Shown piece after piece: positions 37,686-46,808 of a stretch of 64,000 bases of DNA (position 1 is the stretch's first letter; each line of letters starts with the position of its first letter). Position numbers and translations under genes: made by a program. Under the pieces are notes generated by a model, which saw nothing but the letters and a program-made list of their open reading frames with translations, did not search any database and was not told the origin of the DNA. Source of the DNA: Mesobacillus foraminis (lineage in GTDB: Bacteria > Bacillota > Bacilli > Bacillales > Cytobacillaceae); contig NZ_SLVV01000005.1 of NCBI RefSeq assembly GCF_004340465.1, positions 66,024 through 130,023 of the forward strand. The letters are read 5' to 3'.

Positions 37686-38654
37686 TTACAGCTTTGAATA
37701 AGGAACAGGCTTTCCAAAGACAGGTGTTCCATCCTCATTCCAATGGATAACCTGTGCTTTCGTATGACGGTTTGGATCATAAAGCGGGTCCCCAATAATT
37801 TCCGTATAGTCGCGGCAATGGTAAATGAGAATGTCTTCTTTTCCATCTTCGCTGACTGTAAATGAATTATGGCCTGGTCCGAATTGATCATTTTCCGGAT
37901 CGCTTTTAAATACTGGCTCCGGTGACTTTATCCACGATTTGCTGTCTAACAAGTCTGCATCCTCACTGGCCGTGAGCAGCCCCATACAATAATTTTCATC
38001 TGTTGCACTTGCGGAAAAAGTCAGGAAGATTCGCCCATTTTTCTTTAGAATGGCAGGCCCTTCATTTACCCAGAAACCCCTGGTTTCCCATTCATATTCA
38101 GGTTTTGAAATCAGAACAGGCTCTCCTTTGATCGTCCACGGGTTCTCCATCTTCGCGATGTATAAATTAGAATTGCCTTTAATTGCAGGGTCTTTTTGTG
38201 CCCACACATAGTACAGTTCATTCCTGTGTTCAAAAGTTGTGGCATCCAGCGAGAACGTTTCCATATTCGTCTTTACTTGGCCTTTTTCAACCCAGTTAGA
38301 ATTCATTGGATTCTCGGAATCATTTTCGATGACGTACATCCTGTGTGTAAATAATCCATCAATAATTTCCTCGGTATGAGTTGCTGCGAAGTAGACATAC
38401 CATTTCCCTTGGATAAAATGCAATTCCGGAGCCCAGATCAACTTGCTCATTTCCCCTGTATCATGTTTGCGCCAAACCGTACGGGGAGGTGCAAAGCTTA
38501 ACCCTTGAATGGTCTTTGCACGGCGAATTTCAATTCGATTATAAGCCGGTACAGATGCAACGAAATAGTAGTATCCATCTGTATGCTTGTAAATCCACGG
38601 ATCTGCCCTTTGAATAACTAACGGATTCAAATACTCGTAATTTGTCTTGCCCAT
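37686..38654 (-). CDS. GH43 glycosidase (alpha-L-arabinofuranosidase/beta-xylosidase type)
   Basis: A 322-aa five-bladed beta-propeller hydrolase without signal peptide, so intracellular. The three GH43 catalytic positions are visible: Asp in QRADPWIY (base), Asp in SLDATTFE (pKa modulator) and Glu in VNEGPAIL (acid). It acts on arabinan or xylan side-chain oligosaccharides. The subfamily cannot be fixed by eye. The ATG follows GGAGGTAG. It is first in an operon with the LacY-like transporter. AraR-type half-sites lie about 90 bp upstream and a near-perfect AraR box lies 370 bp upstream. Confidence 0.88.
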   Translation of the reverse strand: MGKTNYEYLNPLVIQRADPWIYKHTDGYYYFVASVPAYNRIEIRRAKTIQGLSFAPPRTVWRKHDTGEMSKLIWAPELHFIQGKWYVYFAATHTEEIIDGLFTHRMYVIENDSENPMNSNWVEKGQVKTNMETFSLDATTFEHRNELYYVWAQKDPAIKGNSNLYIAKMENPWTIKGEPVLISKPEYEWETRGFWVNEGPAILKKNGRIFLTFSASATDENYCMGLLTASEDADLLDSKSWIKSPEPVFKSDPENDQFGPGHNSFTVSEDGKEDILIYHCRDYTEIIGDPLYDPNRHTKAQVIHWNEDGTPVFGKPVPYSKL

Positions 38655-38742
38655 AAAACTACCTCCATAACGAACAATCTATGTATTTTGTAAACGCCCC
38701 CTATTATAGTAGTCATACGGACAAGTGTAAATAGGTAAAATA

Positions 38743-38758
38743 ACACATACGTACAAAA
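38743..38758. promoter_or_regulatory. Weak AraR-type half operator
   Basis: ACACATACGTACAAAA keeps the right half TACGTACAAA of the AraR consensus ATTTGTACGTACAAAT but has five mismatches overall. It lies 90 bp upstream of the GH43 start. Confidence 0.4.
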
Positions 38759-39026
38759 AGAATACTACAATTAGTCTATGTTTTATTCAGCTTACAATAC
38801 GATTATTGTCCTGCTTCCCTAACATAAAAAACTCATATAGCCCTCCGAAACGGCTCAGCATCAAGGTTTCACTAAACTCTAATCTCATGTTTATGGAATA
38901 TTATATTTTTATTAGTACTTTTTCAAACACATCCCAGGAAAAAAATAAATTATTATGGAAAAATTTTTTTACCATTGTTTACTTATATGGAACGAATAAT
39001 CTATAATTGAAGAAAATTCAAGACTT

Positions 39027-39042
39027 AATTGTACGTACAAAT
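39027..39042. promoter_or_regulatory. AraR-type operator
   Basis: AATTGTACGTACAAAT differs at one of 16 positions from the B. subtilis AraR operator consensus ATTTGTACGTACAAAT. AraR represses arabinose and arabinan genes, often through paired distant sites that loop DNA (established for B. subtilis). The nearest candidate target is the GH43/MFS operon. Confidence 0.7.
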
Positions 39043-39083
39043 GAATCTATTTATAAACAGCCGTCCGGTGCATTTTATTACCC

Positions 39084-39119
39084 AAAAAAAACCGTACAGG
39101 ATAAAATCACTGTACGGTT
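39084..39119 (-). terminator. Rho-independent terminator of the esterase gene
   Basis: AACCGTACAG and CTGTACGGTT arms with a 10-nt loop; on the minus strand they are followed by a run of T. It lies 50 bp past the esterase stop. Confidence 0.85.
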
Positions 39120-39169
39120 TTATAGGTAAATAATGACAAATGGGATCGTCTGCCCACTTTTAATGAATC

Positions 39170-40333
39170 CTATAAAGCCCCATAAATAACCGACCGAAGC
39201 CTTGGCTGATGGTAAGCCTCGAAATTCGGGAACATTTGCTGCATATAGACGGCCGAAAGCTGTTCTTTAGGGTCAATGGTTACCCACGTCCCTGCCAGCC
39301 CGGACCAGCCAAATTCTCCGATGGAACTATTGATTCCGCCTAAGGCGGGGTTCATCATCGTTCTTACCCCTAATCCGTATCCGTACCCCTTCAGATATTC
39401 CCAATTGTAGTCTGATAAAAGCTCAGGCTGCAAGTGGTTGGCGGACATTAGTTCAATGGTCTTTCTGCCTAATATCCTTACACCGTCGAGTTCACCCCCG
39501 CTTGCCAGCATATGAGCAAACCGGCTGTAATCACCCAGCGTAGACAGCAGTCCCGCTCCGCCGCTTTCAAGCAGGTTATCGGGATGATAACTCCTGTCCA
39601 TAGAGGTATTTGGGGTCAGGTCACCATTTTCTTTTCGATCATAAAGCGTGCAGAGGCGGTCTTTTTTGGCCTCGGGAATCTTGAAAAAGGTGTCTTTCAT
39701 CTCAAGCGGGTCGAAAATTTCATCTTTCAAAAATTGTCCGAATGTTTTACCGGACAATACCTCGATCAAGGCTCCCAATACATCATGACTGAGTCCGTAT
39801 TGCCATCTGGTGCCTGGATCAAACGCAAGGGGAATTTCACTCAGCAATTTCGCCAGCATCCTGTTATCCATTTGATCGGCCTGACCGTCCCTGTTTAAAC
39901 GCTCCATAGCCCTTGAGACATGACGTTCGGTTTCATTTCCTTCCCCGCCATAAGTCAATCCAGAGGTCATCATGAAAAGATCTCTTATTTTAATAGAACC
40001 GGAAGCAGCCGAAGTGTAAATTTCCCCTGATTCACTTGTCCGGTAAACTTGGGGAGTTTTAAATTCAGGCAAATATTCTTCAAGAGGATCATTGAGCAAA
40101 AAGAGCCCCCGTTCATAAAGCATCAGTGCCGCAACACAGGTTACAACTTTCGTGTTGGAATAGATTCTGTAAATGGTATCCTGGGAAATGGGCTTTTCGG
40201 TTTCAAGGTCTGCATATCCTATGTAATCTTCAAAAACCTGCTTGCCTTGATGGAAAACAGAACATGCACATCCAGCAGGGCCCTTTTCGACAAAGCTTTT
40301 TAATAGCGGTCGCAGTTTGTGAGTTAATTCCAT
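39170..40333 (-). CDS. Serine beta-lactamase-family hydrolase (EstB-like esterase)
   Basis: A 387-aa class C-like serine hydrolase with no signal peptide. The catalytic SxxK motif is SNTK in YRIYSNTKVVTCVAAL near residue 75, and the Tyr motif is YGLS in RWQYGLSHDVLGALIEVL. The C-terminal GWSGLAGTWVTIDP replaces the KTG box, as in EstB-type carboxylesterases rather than true beta-lactamases (family knowledge). The start used has GGAGAGG ahead; a 15-codon extension lacks one. Monocistronic. Substrate unknown; its place next to hemicellulose genes would allow a deacetylating esterase role, but this is only positional. Confidence 0.82.
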   Translation of the reverse strand: MELTHKLRPLLKSFVEKGPAGCACSVFHQGKQVFEDYIGYADLETEKPISQDTIYRIYSNTKVVTCVAALMLYERGLFLLNDPLEEYLPEFKTPQVYRTSESGEIYTSAASGSIKIRDLFMMTSGLTYGGEGNETERHVSRAMERLNRDGQADQMDNRMLAKLLSEIPLAFDPGTRWQYGLSHDVLGALIEVLSGKTFGQFLKDEIFDPLEMKDTFFKIPEAKKDRLCTLYDRKENGDLTPNTSMDRSYHPDNLLESGGAGLLSTLGDYSRFAHMLASGGELDGVRILGRKTIELMSANHLQPELLSDYNWEYLKGYGYGLGVRTMMNPALGGINSSIGEFGWSGLAGTWVTIDPKEQLSAVYMQQMFPNFEAYHQPRLRSVIYGAL

Positions 40334-40915
40334 AATTTCCTCTCCTTCATTAAAAGTCCCCTTGCAGCGACAGGACATTCACTTTTTTCGCAGCTATCAT
40401 TCTCTGCATTTTCTCCCCCGTCACCCGCAAAGGCTATTATTCTAGCCAATACACATCTACCTTCTTCGTTTTTTAAGACTGATAAGAAGAAGATTTAATG
40501 AGAGCGCTTTATCCATTTATATTATAAATGATTTTAAATCTATAAATCTGTTTTTTATTCGTTTTCATGGAAATTTTGTGCAATTTTTATCTGAATAGAC
40601 ATTACGTTGGCACCCCTTTTTTTTATAAAAGCAGATTGGGAAAATGGGTAATAAGATAGAAAATAGTAAAACCCATTCAAACATAAACCAGCTTCTACAA
40701 TCCCATTCAGCGTCCAAAGTACTACTAAAAAGAGTTTGTTTTACATCAAAAGGCGGTCAAAAAGGGAATATATTAGCTGGCGCTTTTTATTGATTGTTGA
40801 ATGCTTGCTTGGAGTTCCTGTCTCTTAAACCTTTAATTCCAGGCTGAAAATCCATTGCCTTCCGTCTATTCCAGATTGGCTCTCCAGACAAACGCCATCA
40901 TCGCACGCTCCTGCA
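40334..40915. other. 580-bp intergenic region, nothing recognised
   Basis: No convincing coding frame on either strand. A weak cre-like TGAGAGCGCTTTAT lies near 40499 upstream of the esterase gene. Confidence 0.4.
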
Positions 40916-40945
40916 AAAATAAAAGCGTACACCCGATGTACGCTT
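40916..40945 (-). terminator. Rho-independent terminator
   Basis: AAGCGTACA and TGTACGCTT arms; on the minus strand followed by TTATTTTTG. It ends the spore coat gene pair. Confidence 0.8.
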
Positions 40946-40972
40946 CTACCTTTGTAACATGGAAGTTACCGT

Positions 40973-41266
40973 CTAAAACTGATCATCAGGATGCAGGTTG
41001 TTCTGCATGAGCTCCTGTACCCTGCCTATTTGCTCCACCGTGGCAAGATCTGTTTTATACCAGCCTTTGTTTGCAAGGATCTCAAATAGTTCAAATTGAT
41101 TTTGGCTGGAATTATCGAGACAGCTTGCATATATTTCCCGAAGTTTTTTGTGGGTTGTCTCTAATACCGTATTGCTGATGCTGCGGCAACGTCCCTTTTC
41201 CAGCTCCAGGCATAGCTGAAGCATTTCCCGGTCAGTCAGTCCGCGCCCCTCTATATTATTTGGCAT
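40973..41266 (-). CDS. CotF-family spore coat protein
   Basis: A 97-aa coat F domain protein. The pattern LTDREMLQLCLELEK then RSISNTVLETTH and FEILANKGWYKTDLA is characteristic of CotF/YraD/YraF proteins of the spore coat. A GTG three codons upstream exists, but GAGGTG is well placed for the ATG. It follows a second, smaller coat-type gene by 15 bp. Expression would be in the mother cell during late sporulation (family knowledge). Confidence 0.82.
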   Translation of the reverse strand: MPNNIEGRGLTDREMLQLCLELEKGRCRSISNTVLETTHKKLREIYASCLDNSSQNQFELFEILANKGWYKTDLATVEQIGRVQELMQNNLHPDDQF

Positions 41267-41281
41267 CTGTAGCACCTCTTT

Positions 41282-41485
41282 TTATTGAATATGGTTGGTT
41301 TGATTAAAGTATTGGGAAAGACTCGCAATTTTTAATTGATGACTTTCTGCCATCTGTTCCAATGTTTTTCGGAGCTCCTGATCTTTGCACTGCGAGGCAC
41401 ACCAGTTCATCGTCTTAGCCGTAATTTCCTCCGCACGAATTTCATCTTCAACAAAAGCCAATTCTTTTGTGGTTAAATGAGTCAC
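41282..41485 (-). CDS. Small spore coat-associated protein (YraG/YraE-like)
   Basis: A 67-aa helical protein starting at GTG after GGGGG. TTKELAFVEDEIRAEEITAK resembles the N-terminal partner proteins (YraE/YraG type) commonly encoded in front of CotF-like genes in Bacillus. It pairs with the CotF gene just downstream. Two Cys (WCASQC) are present. The assignment rests on context plus moderate similarity. Confidence 0.68.
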   Translation of the reverse strand: MTHLTTKELAFVEDEIRAEEITAKTMNWCASQCKDQELRKTLEQMAESHQLKIASLSQYFNQTNHIQ

Positions 41486-41826
41486 GATATTTCCCCCATT
41501 TCCTTAATGGTTTCTTAAGTATAGTATTGTTTGTAGATACTGTTTTTATCCAGAGAGTATTTTTCATGGTTCAATCGCAAAGTTTTCCAAGATGGATTTT
41601 ATAAAGGAAAACATAGCGGTTTCTAAGTTAAGAAGAATGTAAATAATAAAAAAAACCGCCTCTTCCCCACTGATGTTGCATCAGTTGAGCAATGAGTTTT
41701 ATCAAATATTTCAATATAATAATTTGTTTCACAATTGATAATATTCGTGTTAAACTAACAAATATTAAACACAGCAACGCAGCTGTACTGTAATTGATTA
41801 AACATATATATAATTCGGGGGTAAAA
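41486..41826. other. Divergent intergenic region
   Basis: AT-rich spacer between the coat genes (leftwards) and sstT (rightwards). No gene or strong hairpin was recognised. Confidence 0.4.
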
Positions 41827-43059
41827 ATGAAAAATCTAATTCTCAAGTGGAATCAGGTGAGCCTGGTCAAACGAATACTAGTCGGTATTATCGTCGGTAT
41901 CATCCTGGCTGTAACGATTCCTGATGCTGCAAAATGGGTCACCATTTTCGGATCTTTATTTGTTGGTGCATTAAAGGCCGTTGCACCCGTACTGGTCTTG
42001 TTTTTGGTCATGCATGCCATTTCCAAACACAGAAGCGGCCAGAGAACCAATATGAAATCCATCGTTGCTTTATATGGTTTAAGTACCTTCCTGGCCGGAT
42101 TTGTAGCTGTTCTGGCAAGCTTCATCTTCCCTGTCACCTTATCTCTGACAGCAGGAGCCGAAGATGTGACTCCTCCAGGAGGAATCGTGGAAGTACTCAG
42201 GACCTTATTGTTTAATATTGTGGACAATCCTGTTAATGCATTGCTGAATGGAAACTATATCGGTATCCTGACCTGGGCGATCCTCCTGGGAATTGCCCTT
42301 CGAAATGCTGCCGACACGACAAAAAACCTGCTTTCCAATCTTTCAGACGCTGTCTCCCAGCTAGTGAAATGGGTGATCAACCTGGCACCCCTTGGAATTA
42401 TGGGCCTCGTATTTGATGCAATTGTCAATAATGGACTATCTGCCTTACTTGACTACGGCAAATTACTGATTGTTCTAGTTGGATGCATGTTTTTCGTTGC
42501 GCTTGTCATTAATCCATTAATCGTATTCATCAATATCCGGAAGAACCCATACCCGCTTGTCTTTAAATGTTTAAAGGAAAGCGGCCTAACCGCCTTCTTT
42601 ACCCGGAGCTCAGCTGCAAACATCCCAGTAAATATGAGTTTATGTGAAAAATTGGATCTCGATAAGGATACATATTCCGTATCGATTCCATTGGGCGCTA
42701 CCATCAATATGGCTGGTGCAGCTGTCACAATTTCCGTTTTAACTCTAGCAGCCGTCCACACCCTTGACATTCAAGTGGATATAGCTACCGCACTTATCCT
42801 TAGCGTCTTATCGGCTGTATCGGCAGCAGGAGCTTCAGGAGTTGCCGGCGGATCTCTCCTTCTGATTCCTCTTGCGTGCAGCCTGTTCGGTATTCCCGAT
42901 GATGTTGCGATGCAGGTGGTTGGAGTTGGTTTTATCATAGGAGTGTTGCAGGATTCATGTGAAACAGCGCTGAATTCATCCTCCGACGTCCTTTATACCG
43001 CAACAGCCGAATATGCGAAACTGCGTAAAGAAGGCAAGGAAATCATCATTAATGCTTAG
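41827..43059 (+). CDS. sstT: Serine/threonine:Na+ symporter
   Basis: A 410-aa member of the dicarboxylate/amino acid:cation symporter family with eight helices and two re-entrant hairpins. Signature regions are [40 protein letters not shown] and [20 protein letters not shown], which match SstT rather than GltP/DctA. It imports serine and threonine with sodium. The ATG used is preceded by GGGGG; an upstream ATG 11 codons earlier lacks a site. Monocistronic with a strong terminator. Confidence 0.92.
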   Translation: MKNLILKWNQVSLVKRILVGIIVGIILAVTIPDAAKWVTIFGSLFVGALKAVAPVLVLFLVMHAISKHRSGQRTNMKSIVALYGLSTFLAGFVAVLASFIFPVTLSLTAGAEDVTPPGGIVEVLRTLLFNIVDNPVNALLNGNYIGILTWAILLGIALRNAADTTKNLLSNLSDAVSQLVKWVINLAPLGIMGLVFDAIVNNGLSALLDYGKLLIVLVGCMFFVALVINPLIVFINIRKNPYPLVFKCLKESGLTAFFTRSSAANIPVNMSLCEKLDLDKDTYSVSIPLGATINMAGAAVTISVLTLAAVHTLDIQVDIATALILSVLSAVSAAGASGVAGGSLLLIPLACSLFGIPDDVAMQVVGVGFIIGVLQDSCETALNSSSDVLYTATAEYAKLRKEGKEIIINA

Positions 43060-43079
43060 GTACAACACATAAAAAAATC

Positions 43080-43128
43080 GGCAAAGCAAATGACAGCTTA
43101 ATCACTTGTCATTTGCTTTGCCTTTTTT
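43080..43128 (+). terminator. Rho-independent terminator of sstT
   Basis: GGCAAAGCAAATGACA pairs perfectly with TGTCATTTGCTTTGCC over 16 bp, followed by six T. Confidence 0.92.
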
Positions 43129-43216
43129 ATGCAGGATGGTTGTTCAAAAAAAATGCCAGGCATTTAGCATCCTGAGACATACAAATTCTCCTGACGTCAA
43201 ATATACACCAGTGAGT

Positions 43217-43375
43217 TTATTCCTTTTTAACCTCCATATAATAGTGGGCAACAATAAGCTCTTTTAATAGCTCATCATGAGTTACAGTCTTGCTCGTTTC
43301 CTCATCGTATTGATTTTTTAATTCATTCAGCATGCCAAACAGCTTGTTATCTAATTCCAGTGTTATTTTTTGCAT
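43217..43375 (-). CDS. Small protein, possibly ribbon-helix-helix-like, 52 aa
   Basis: A short gene with ATG seven to eight bases after TTGGAGG. The product begins MQKITLELDNKLFGMLNELK, a beta-strand followed by a helix, and continues through HDELLKELIVAHYYMEVKKE. The layout (strand, helix, helix, with alternating polar/hydrophobic strand residues) fits a ribbon-helix-helix DNA-binding protein of CopG/Arc size. No toxin partner is adjacent. The family is not identified and the call rests on fold-like pattern only. Confidence 0.62.
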   Translation of the reverse strand: MQKITLELDNKLFGMLNELKNQYDEETSKTVTHDELLKELIVAHYYMEVKKE

Positions 43376-43592
43376 TAGATAACCTCCAATTATTTTTTCC
43401 TAAAATTAGTATGTATTAACCCGAGCGAAATATACGATTAACTATTAGAACCTTAAAGCCCATCAATAGCGTAAGCAGTTTTTATAAGGTTTGAAATCCG
43501 TATTATTTTCCCATAATGGATACTGTGTTGAATTATCCTTTAAAAGACTTCAGCTGATTCAATTAAAATTCATTTGATCAAGAGGTGATTGT

Positions 43593-44054
43593 ATGTCTTT
43601 ACAGCGCACGTTTATCATGGTAAAACCTGATGGCGTCAAACGAGGACTAATCGGGGAAATTATCAAACGCTTTGAGCAGAAAGGTTTTACTTTATTAAAT
43701 GCCGAGCTTATGACAATTGACCGATCTAAAGCCGAATATCATTATATGGAGCACCAGGAAAAGCCATTTTTCGGTGAATTAGTCGACTTTATTACTTCCG
43801 GCCCAGTTTTTGCAATGGCCTGGGAAGGAGAAAATGTCATCGAGGTTTCCCGCCTCATGATTGGAAAAACAGATCCGTCAGAAGCAATGCCGGGGACCAT
43901 CCGGGGTGACTTTGCGGCGGCGAAAGAGGAGAACGTCATTCATGGTTCTGATTCCCTCTTAAGTGCGGAACGGGAAATCGAAAATTTCTTTGGCCTGCTG
44001 AAAAGACGCAGCCTAGAGGATGATTTTCCATTCGAAGACCGAAAATCAGTGTAA
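43593..44054 (+). CDS. ndk: Nucleoside diphosphate kinase
   Basis: A 153-aa enzyme that transfers the gamma-phosphate of ATP to nucleoside diphosphates. It starts [20 protein letters not shown] and has the active-site phospho-His in NVIHGSDS near residue 115, with [11 protein letters not shown] just before. Slightly longer than the usual 148-150 residues at the C-terminus. AAGAGGTGATT precedes the ATG. Monocistronic here, whereas in B. subtilis it lies in a menaquinone/aroF neighbourhood. Confidence 0.95.
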   Translation: MSLQRTFIMVKPDGVKRGLIGEIIKRFEQKGFTLLNAELMTIDRSKAEYHYMEHQEKPFFGELVDFITSGPVFAMAWEGENVIEVSRLMIGKTDPSEAMPGTIRGDFAAAKEENVIHGSDSLLSAEREIENFFGLLKRRSLEDDFPFEDRKSV

Positions 44055-44062
44055 TAATATCC

Positions 44063-44100
44063 AAATCCCCTTACCCTTAATGGCTGAGGGGATTTTATTT
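44063..44100 (+). terminator. Rho-independent terminator of ndk
   Basis: AAATCCCC and GGGGATTT arms followed by TATTTATAG, eight bases after the ndk stop. Confidence 0.75.
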
Positions 44101-44473
44101 ATAGAGCAGCTCACTGATTCCCAGAGTACCCACTATTACGCCTTCCCCTGCACGGTTCCTCTCTGACTGGACTTCCAGCGGATCCAGTCTCTGGAAACCT
44201 ATCCTCTAAATCACTCAAGCTCTATTATTTCAGCTTTAGCAACCTGCATGCCTCCATCTCACCCCCCTGTAAAAGCAACATTGTAAACAGATTTTTAATG
44301 AATTGTAATGTAATCTTCCACTACCTGAAAACTAACTATGCGATAATGACTACTTCAAGAGTTTTGTTGGAAATTGTCGAAATCCTACATTTTCTGACAC
44401 GGCAATCGAAGTACGTTCCAAATCATCAGGATTTGATTGTTACATAGATTTATTTTTACAAGGGGGTGTGAAG
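44101..44473. other. Intergenic region with possible coding remnant
   Basis: Promoter region of the LCP gene. On the minus strand near 44100-44215 a 37-codon open stretch with protein-like content is bounded by stops and has no start, so it may be gene debris. Confidence 0.35.
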
Positions 44474-45406
44474 TTGGCGGTTACCAGAAAGAAAAGATTA
44501 AAAATAAAATGGGGAAGAATCGTTGCCGCCCTTCTTATCATCGGAATCTTCTGGGTGGGTGTGGTAAACGTATATCAGTACATAGAAGGAACCGTAAAAG
44601 GGCTTAGCCAGCCACTAAAAAAAGTCGAGGCAAATCAGCCATTTCAGGGAGAGCAAAATAAAATGGAAGCCATCAATGTTCTATTGCTGGGAAGTGACTC
44701 CCGAGGGGGACAGCAGGCTCGAACAGATACCATTATGGTTGCACATTACAACCCAGAGACTCATAAGGTAAAATTGATTTCCCTGATGAGGGATATGTAT
44801 GTCACTGTACCTGAATACGGACAACAAAAGTTAAATGCCGCATATACTTATGGAGGTCCTGAATTACTGAGAAGAACGATAAAATCGAATTTGGGGCTGA
44901 ATATTCATCATTATGCAATTGTCGACTTCAAAGGATTCGAAAAAGCCGTTGACCTCCTCGTTCCAAATGGAATTGAAGTAGACATTCCTTATGAAATGTC
45001 CGATGGGATTGGAATGACGCTGGAAAAAGGCACACAACAGCTCCATGGCGAGGAGCTCCTGGGATATGTACGTTTTCGCCAGGATCGGTTGAGCGACTTT
45101 GGACGCGTACAAAGACAGCAGGAAGTCATCTCAAAACTGAAGGAAGAAGCCGTAAGTGTGCAAAGCGTGGTAAAGCTCCCTCAGCTATTGGACCTATTAC
45201 ATACATATATTGATACAAACGTCGATACAGCGACCCTTTTGACCATTGGAAAAGACATTTTGGCCAACGATAGCGGAGATATAGAGACGGTACGAATCCC
45301 AGAAGATGGAACTTTTCAAAACGCACGCTATGATGGTGTCGGTGAAGTATTGGAGGTGGACTTGGAACAAAACAAAGCTGCTCTTGATACCTTTTTAGAA
45401 GACTAG
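44474..45406 (+). CDS. LytR-CpsA-Psr (LCP) family cell-wall glycopolymer transferase
   Basis: A 310-aa membrane-anchored protein. It has a basic N-terminus, one transmembrane helix at residues about 15-35 (IVAALLIIGIFWVGVVNVY), then the extracellular LCP catalytic domain with NVLLLGSDSRGGQQARTDTI, LISLMRDMYVTVPEYGQ, and the Arg-rich GYVRFRQDRLSDFGRVQRQQ. LCP enzymes attach teichoic acid or related polymers to peptidoglycan from polyprenyl-phosphate carriers (family knowledge). The start is taken as TTG six bases after AAGGGGGT; a GTG two codons earlier is too close to that site. Confidence 0.88.
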   Translation: MAVTRKKRLKIKWGRIVAALLIIGIFWVGVVNVYQYIEGTVKGLSQPLKKVEANQPFQGEQNKMEAINVLLLGSDSRGGQQARTDTIMVAHYNPETHKVKLISLMRDMYVTVPEYGQQKLNAAYTYGGPELLRRTIKSNLGLNIHHYAIVDFKGFEKAVDLLVPNGIEVDIPYEMSDGIGMTLEKGTQQLHGEELLGYVRFRQDRLSDFGRVQRQQEVISKLKEEAVSVQSVVKLPQLLDLLHTYIDTNVDTATLLTIGKDILANDSGDIETVRIPEDGTFQNARYDGVGEVLEVDLEQNKAALDTFLED

Positions 45407-45463
45407 ATCCATACTTATTCAAATCAACTTGTATATTTCCCCGCGAATATCGAAAATGAAAAG

Positions 45464-45492
45464 ACCGCACGAGTGAAAATCACCGTGCGGTT
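45464..45492. terminator. Bidirectional terminator
   Basis: ACCGCACG and CGTGCGGT arms with a 12-nt loop, between the convergent LCP and O-methyltransferase genes. Confidence 0.7.
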
Positions 45493-45528
45493 ATCTATTG
45501 TTTGGAAAATCGCTCATGGCTGCCACGT

Positions 45529-46167
45529 TTACTTCTTTACTCTCGAAACGGTCAGGCCGTCCCCAAGCGGAATAAGCAGCGACTCTAATTGAGGATGATT
45601 GGCCACCGACTCATTGAATTTCTTCATTAAATCCGTATAGCGTTTAGGTGTCACACTCTGATCTGCCACACTTCCCCCTGCAAGGACATTATCAGCAACA
45701 ATTAATGCTCCCGGCTCAGCCAGTTTAAGGCAGCAGCTCAAGTAATTAGTATAATTTTCTTTATCGGCATCAATAAAGAAAAAATCAAAGGTTTTACTTT
45801 CACCTATTAATTGTTCAAGGCTTTGTAGTGCTGGTCCAGTCAGATAGGATACTTGATTGCCGAATCCAGCTTTAGAAAGGTTGCTATTAGCGAGCTTTGC
45901 ATACTCCTCAATTAATTCAAGAGAAGTCAAGCTTCCTCCGCTGCCGAATCCTCTTGCCAGGCAGATTCCGCTATACCCTCCAAGAGCCCCTATTTCCAGG
46001 ACATTTTTAGCCCCCGAAATAGAGACAAGCATGGTAAGAAGTTTTCCAGTGGATGGTGATACGGATATCGAGCGCATTCCATTTTCTTTTATCGAGTGAA
46101 GAACCTCCTCCAAAACTTCATCCTTCTGGTAAAAAACTGAATCGATATAACTATTCGTTTGCTTCAT
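45529..46167 (-). CDS. SAM-dependent O-methyltransferase (class I, YrrM/CCoAOMT-like)
   Basis: A 212-aa soluble methyltransferase. The SAM-binding glycine loop is VLEIGALGGYSGICLARG near residues 55-75. The acidic metal/SAM motif FFFIDADKENYTNYL near 130 and GALIVADNVLAGGSV near 150 are diagnostic of the cation-dependent catechol/caffeoyl-CoA-type family. Substrate unknown. It follows the small His-rich gene by 28 bp, so both are likely expressed from the promoter covered by the double palindrome at 46.56-46.61 kb. Confidence 0.87.
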   Translation of the reverse strand: MKQTNSYIDSVFYQKDEVLEEVLHSIKENGMRSISVSPSTGKLLTMLVSISGAKNVLEIGALGGYSGICLARGFGSGGSLTSLELIEEYAKLANSNLSKAGFGNQVSYLTGPALQSLEQLIGESKTFDFFFIDADKENYTNYLSCCLKLAEPGALIVADNVLAGGSVADQSVTPKRYTDLMKKFNESVANHPQLESLLIPLGDGLTVSRVKK

Positions 46168-46195
46168 CCCATCTTCTCCTTTCTATGTCTGCTCG

Positions 46196-46543
46196 TTAAT
46201 TATCTTCCTCTTCACGATCTAAATCCTGTGTAAGTTCAGATACCTCTTCCTTTTCATGTTCTTTCTTATTCGTTTCTTGCATTTCTTCGATTTCGTGAAG
46301 TTCAAATAGTTGAACAAATTCGTTAATCACCATATCAATTGCTTTTAATTCACCGACGAGAATTGGATTAATGGACTGCAGCTCTGGTGATTGCAGCTGC
46401 TGCTGCAGCGTAGAACGTTTAAGATTCATCATCTCTAAAAAGGCAATGGCTCTTCCTCTTCTAAACGTTTTTGCACCGCGATGGTGAGAATGATCTTTTC
46501 GTTTATGGCCGTCATGATGCCGCTTATTTTCCTCGCTTTTCAT
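46196..46543 (-). CDS. Small His-rich, acidic-tailed protein of unknown function, 115 aa
   Basis: The ATG follows GGAGATTT. The N-terminus is rich in His, Lys and Arg (HHDGHKRKDHSHHRGAKTFR), a possible metal- or nucleic acid-binding segment. The middle FLEMMNLKRSTLQQQLQSPE and GELKAIDMVINEFVQLFELH are helical, and the tail is strongly acidic. I have no named family. It is the first gene of a probable operon with the O-methyltransferase. Its promoter is covered by two identical 16-bp palindromes, so expression is tightly repressed by a regulator not encoded in this window. Confidence 0.65.
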   Translation of the reverse strand: MKSEENKRHHDGHKRKDHSHHRGAKTFRRGRAIAFLEMMNLKRSTLQQQLQSPELQSINPILVGELKAIDMVINEFVQLFELHEIEEMQETNKKEHEKEEVSELTQDLDREEEDN

Positions 46544-46559
46544 TGGAAATCTCCTCTCT

Positions 46560-46609
46560 GTATACATATGTATACAATGATTATATCTATAATGTATACA
46601 TATGTATAC
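46560..46609 (-). promoter_or_regulatory. Promoter covered by two identical perfect palindromes
   Basis: GTATACATATGTATAC occurs at 46560-46575 and again at 46594-46609, 34 bp apart. On the minus strand a TTGACA -35 box lies at 46619-46614. The far palindrome fills the spacer towards the -10 region, and the near one lies just downstream of it. This is the geometry of a repressor operator pair. Confidence 0.8.
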
Positions 46610-46719
46610 GATTTGTCAATCGATTTATAGAAGTCAAAAACCGGCTGTTCAGTGGATTAATGATCTTGAATTGTTAGCGTTCTACTTACAAAAACCCTAC
46701 GGTTGCGTAATCATGGACA

Positions 46720-46753
46720 AAAGAAAACCCAGAGGTCTAAATCCCCCTGGGTT
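46720..46753 (-). terminator. Rho-independent terminator of the GH42 gene
   Basis: AACCCAGAGG pairs with CCCCTGGGTT (one mismatch) around an 8-nt loop; on the minus strand it is followed by TTCTTTTG. Confidence 0.65.
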
Positions 46754-46808
46754 CGTCTTCAATTATATAAATCAATCTAAAACTTAAGGCTGACTGCTGC
46801 CTCTCCCG

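Larger units (their letters stand above)
38655..39083. other. Regulatory intergenic region of the GH43 operon
   Basis: AT-rich, no gene recognised. It contains an AraR-type operator at 39027-39042 and a weaker copy at 38743-38758. Confidence 0.5.

Noticed and set aside
40499-40512. Cre-like TGAGAGCGCTTTAT upstream of the esterase
   Set aside because: Three mismatches to the consensus, including the final CA; not strong enough to list as a site.
44100-44260. Minus-strand coding-like frame reading RLDPLEVQSERNRAGEGVIV
   Set aside because: Only 37 codons between stops, no start codon or ribosome site, no family recognised; may be gene debris but not supportable.
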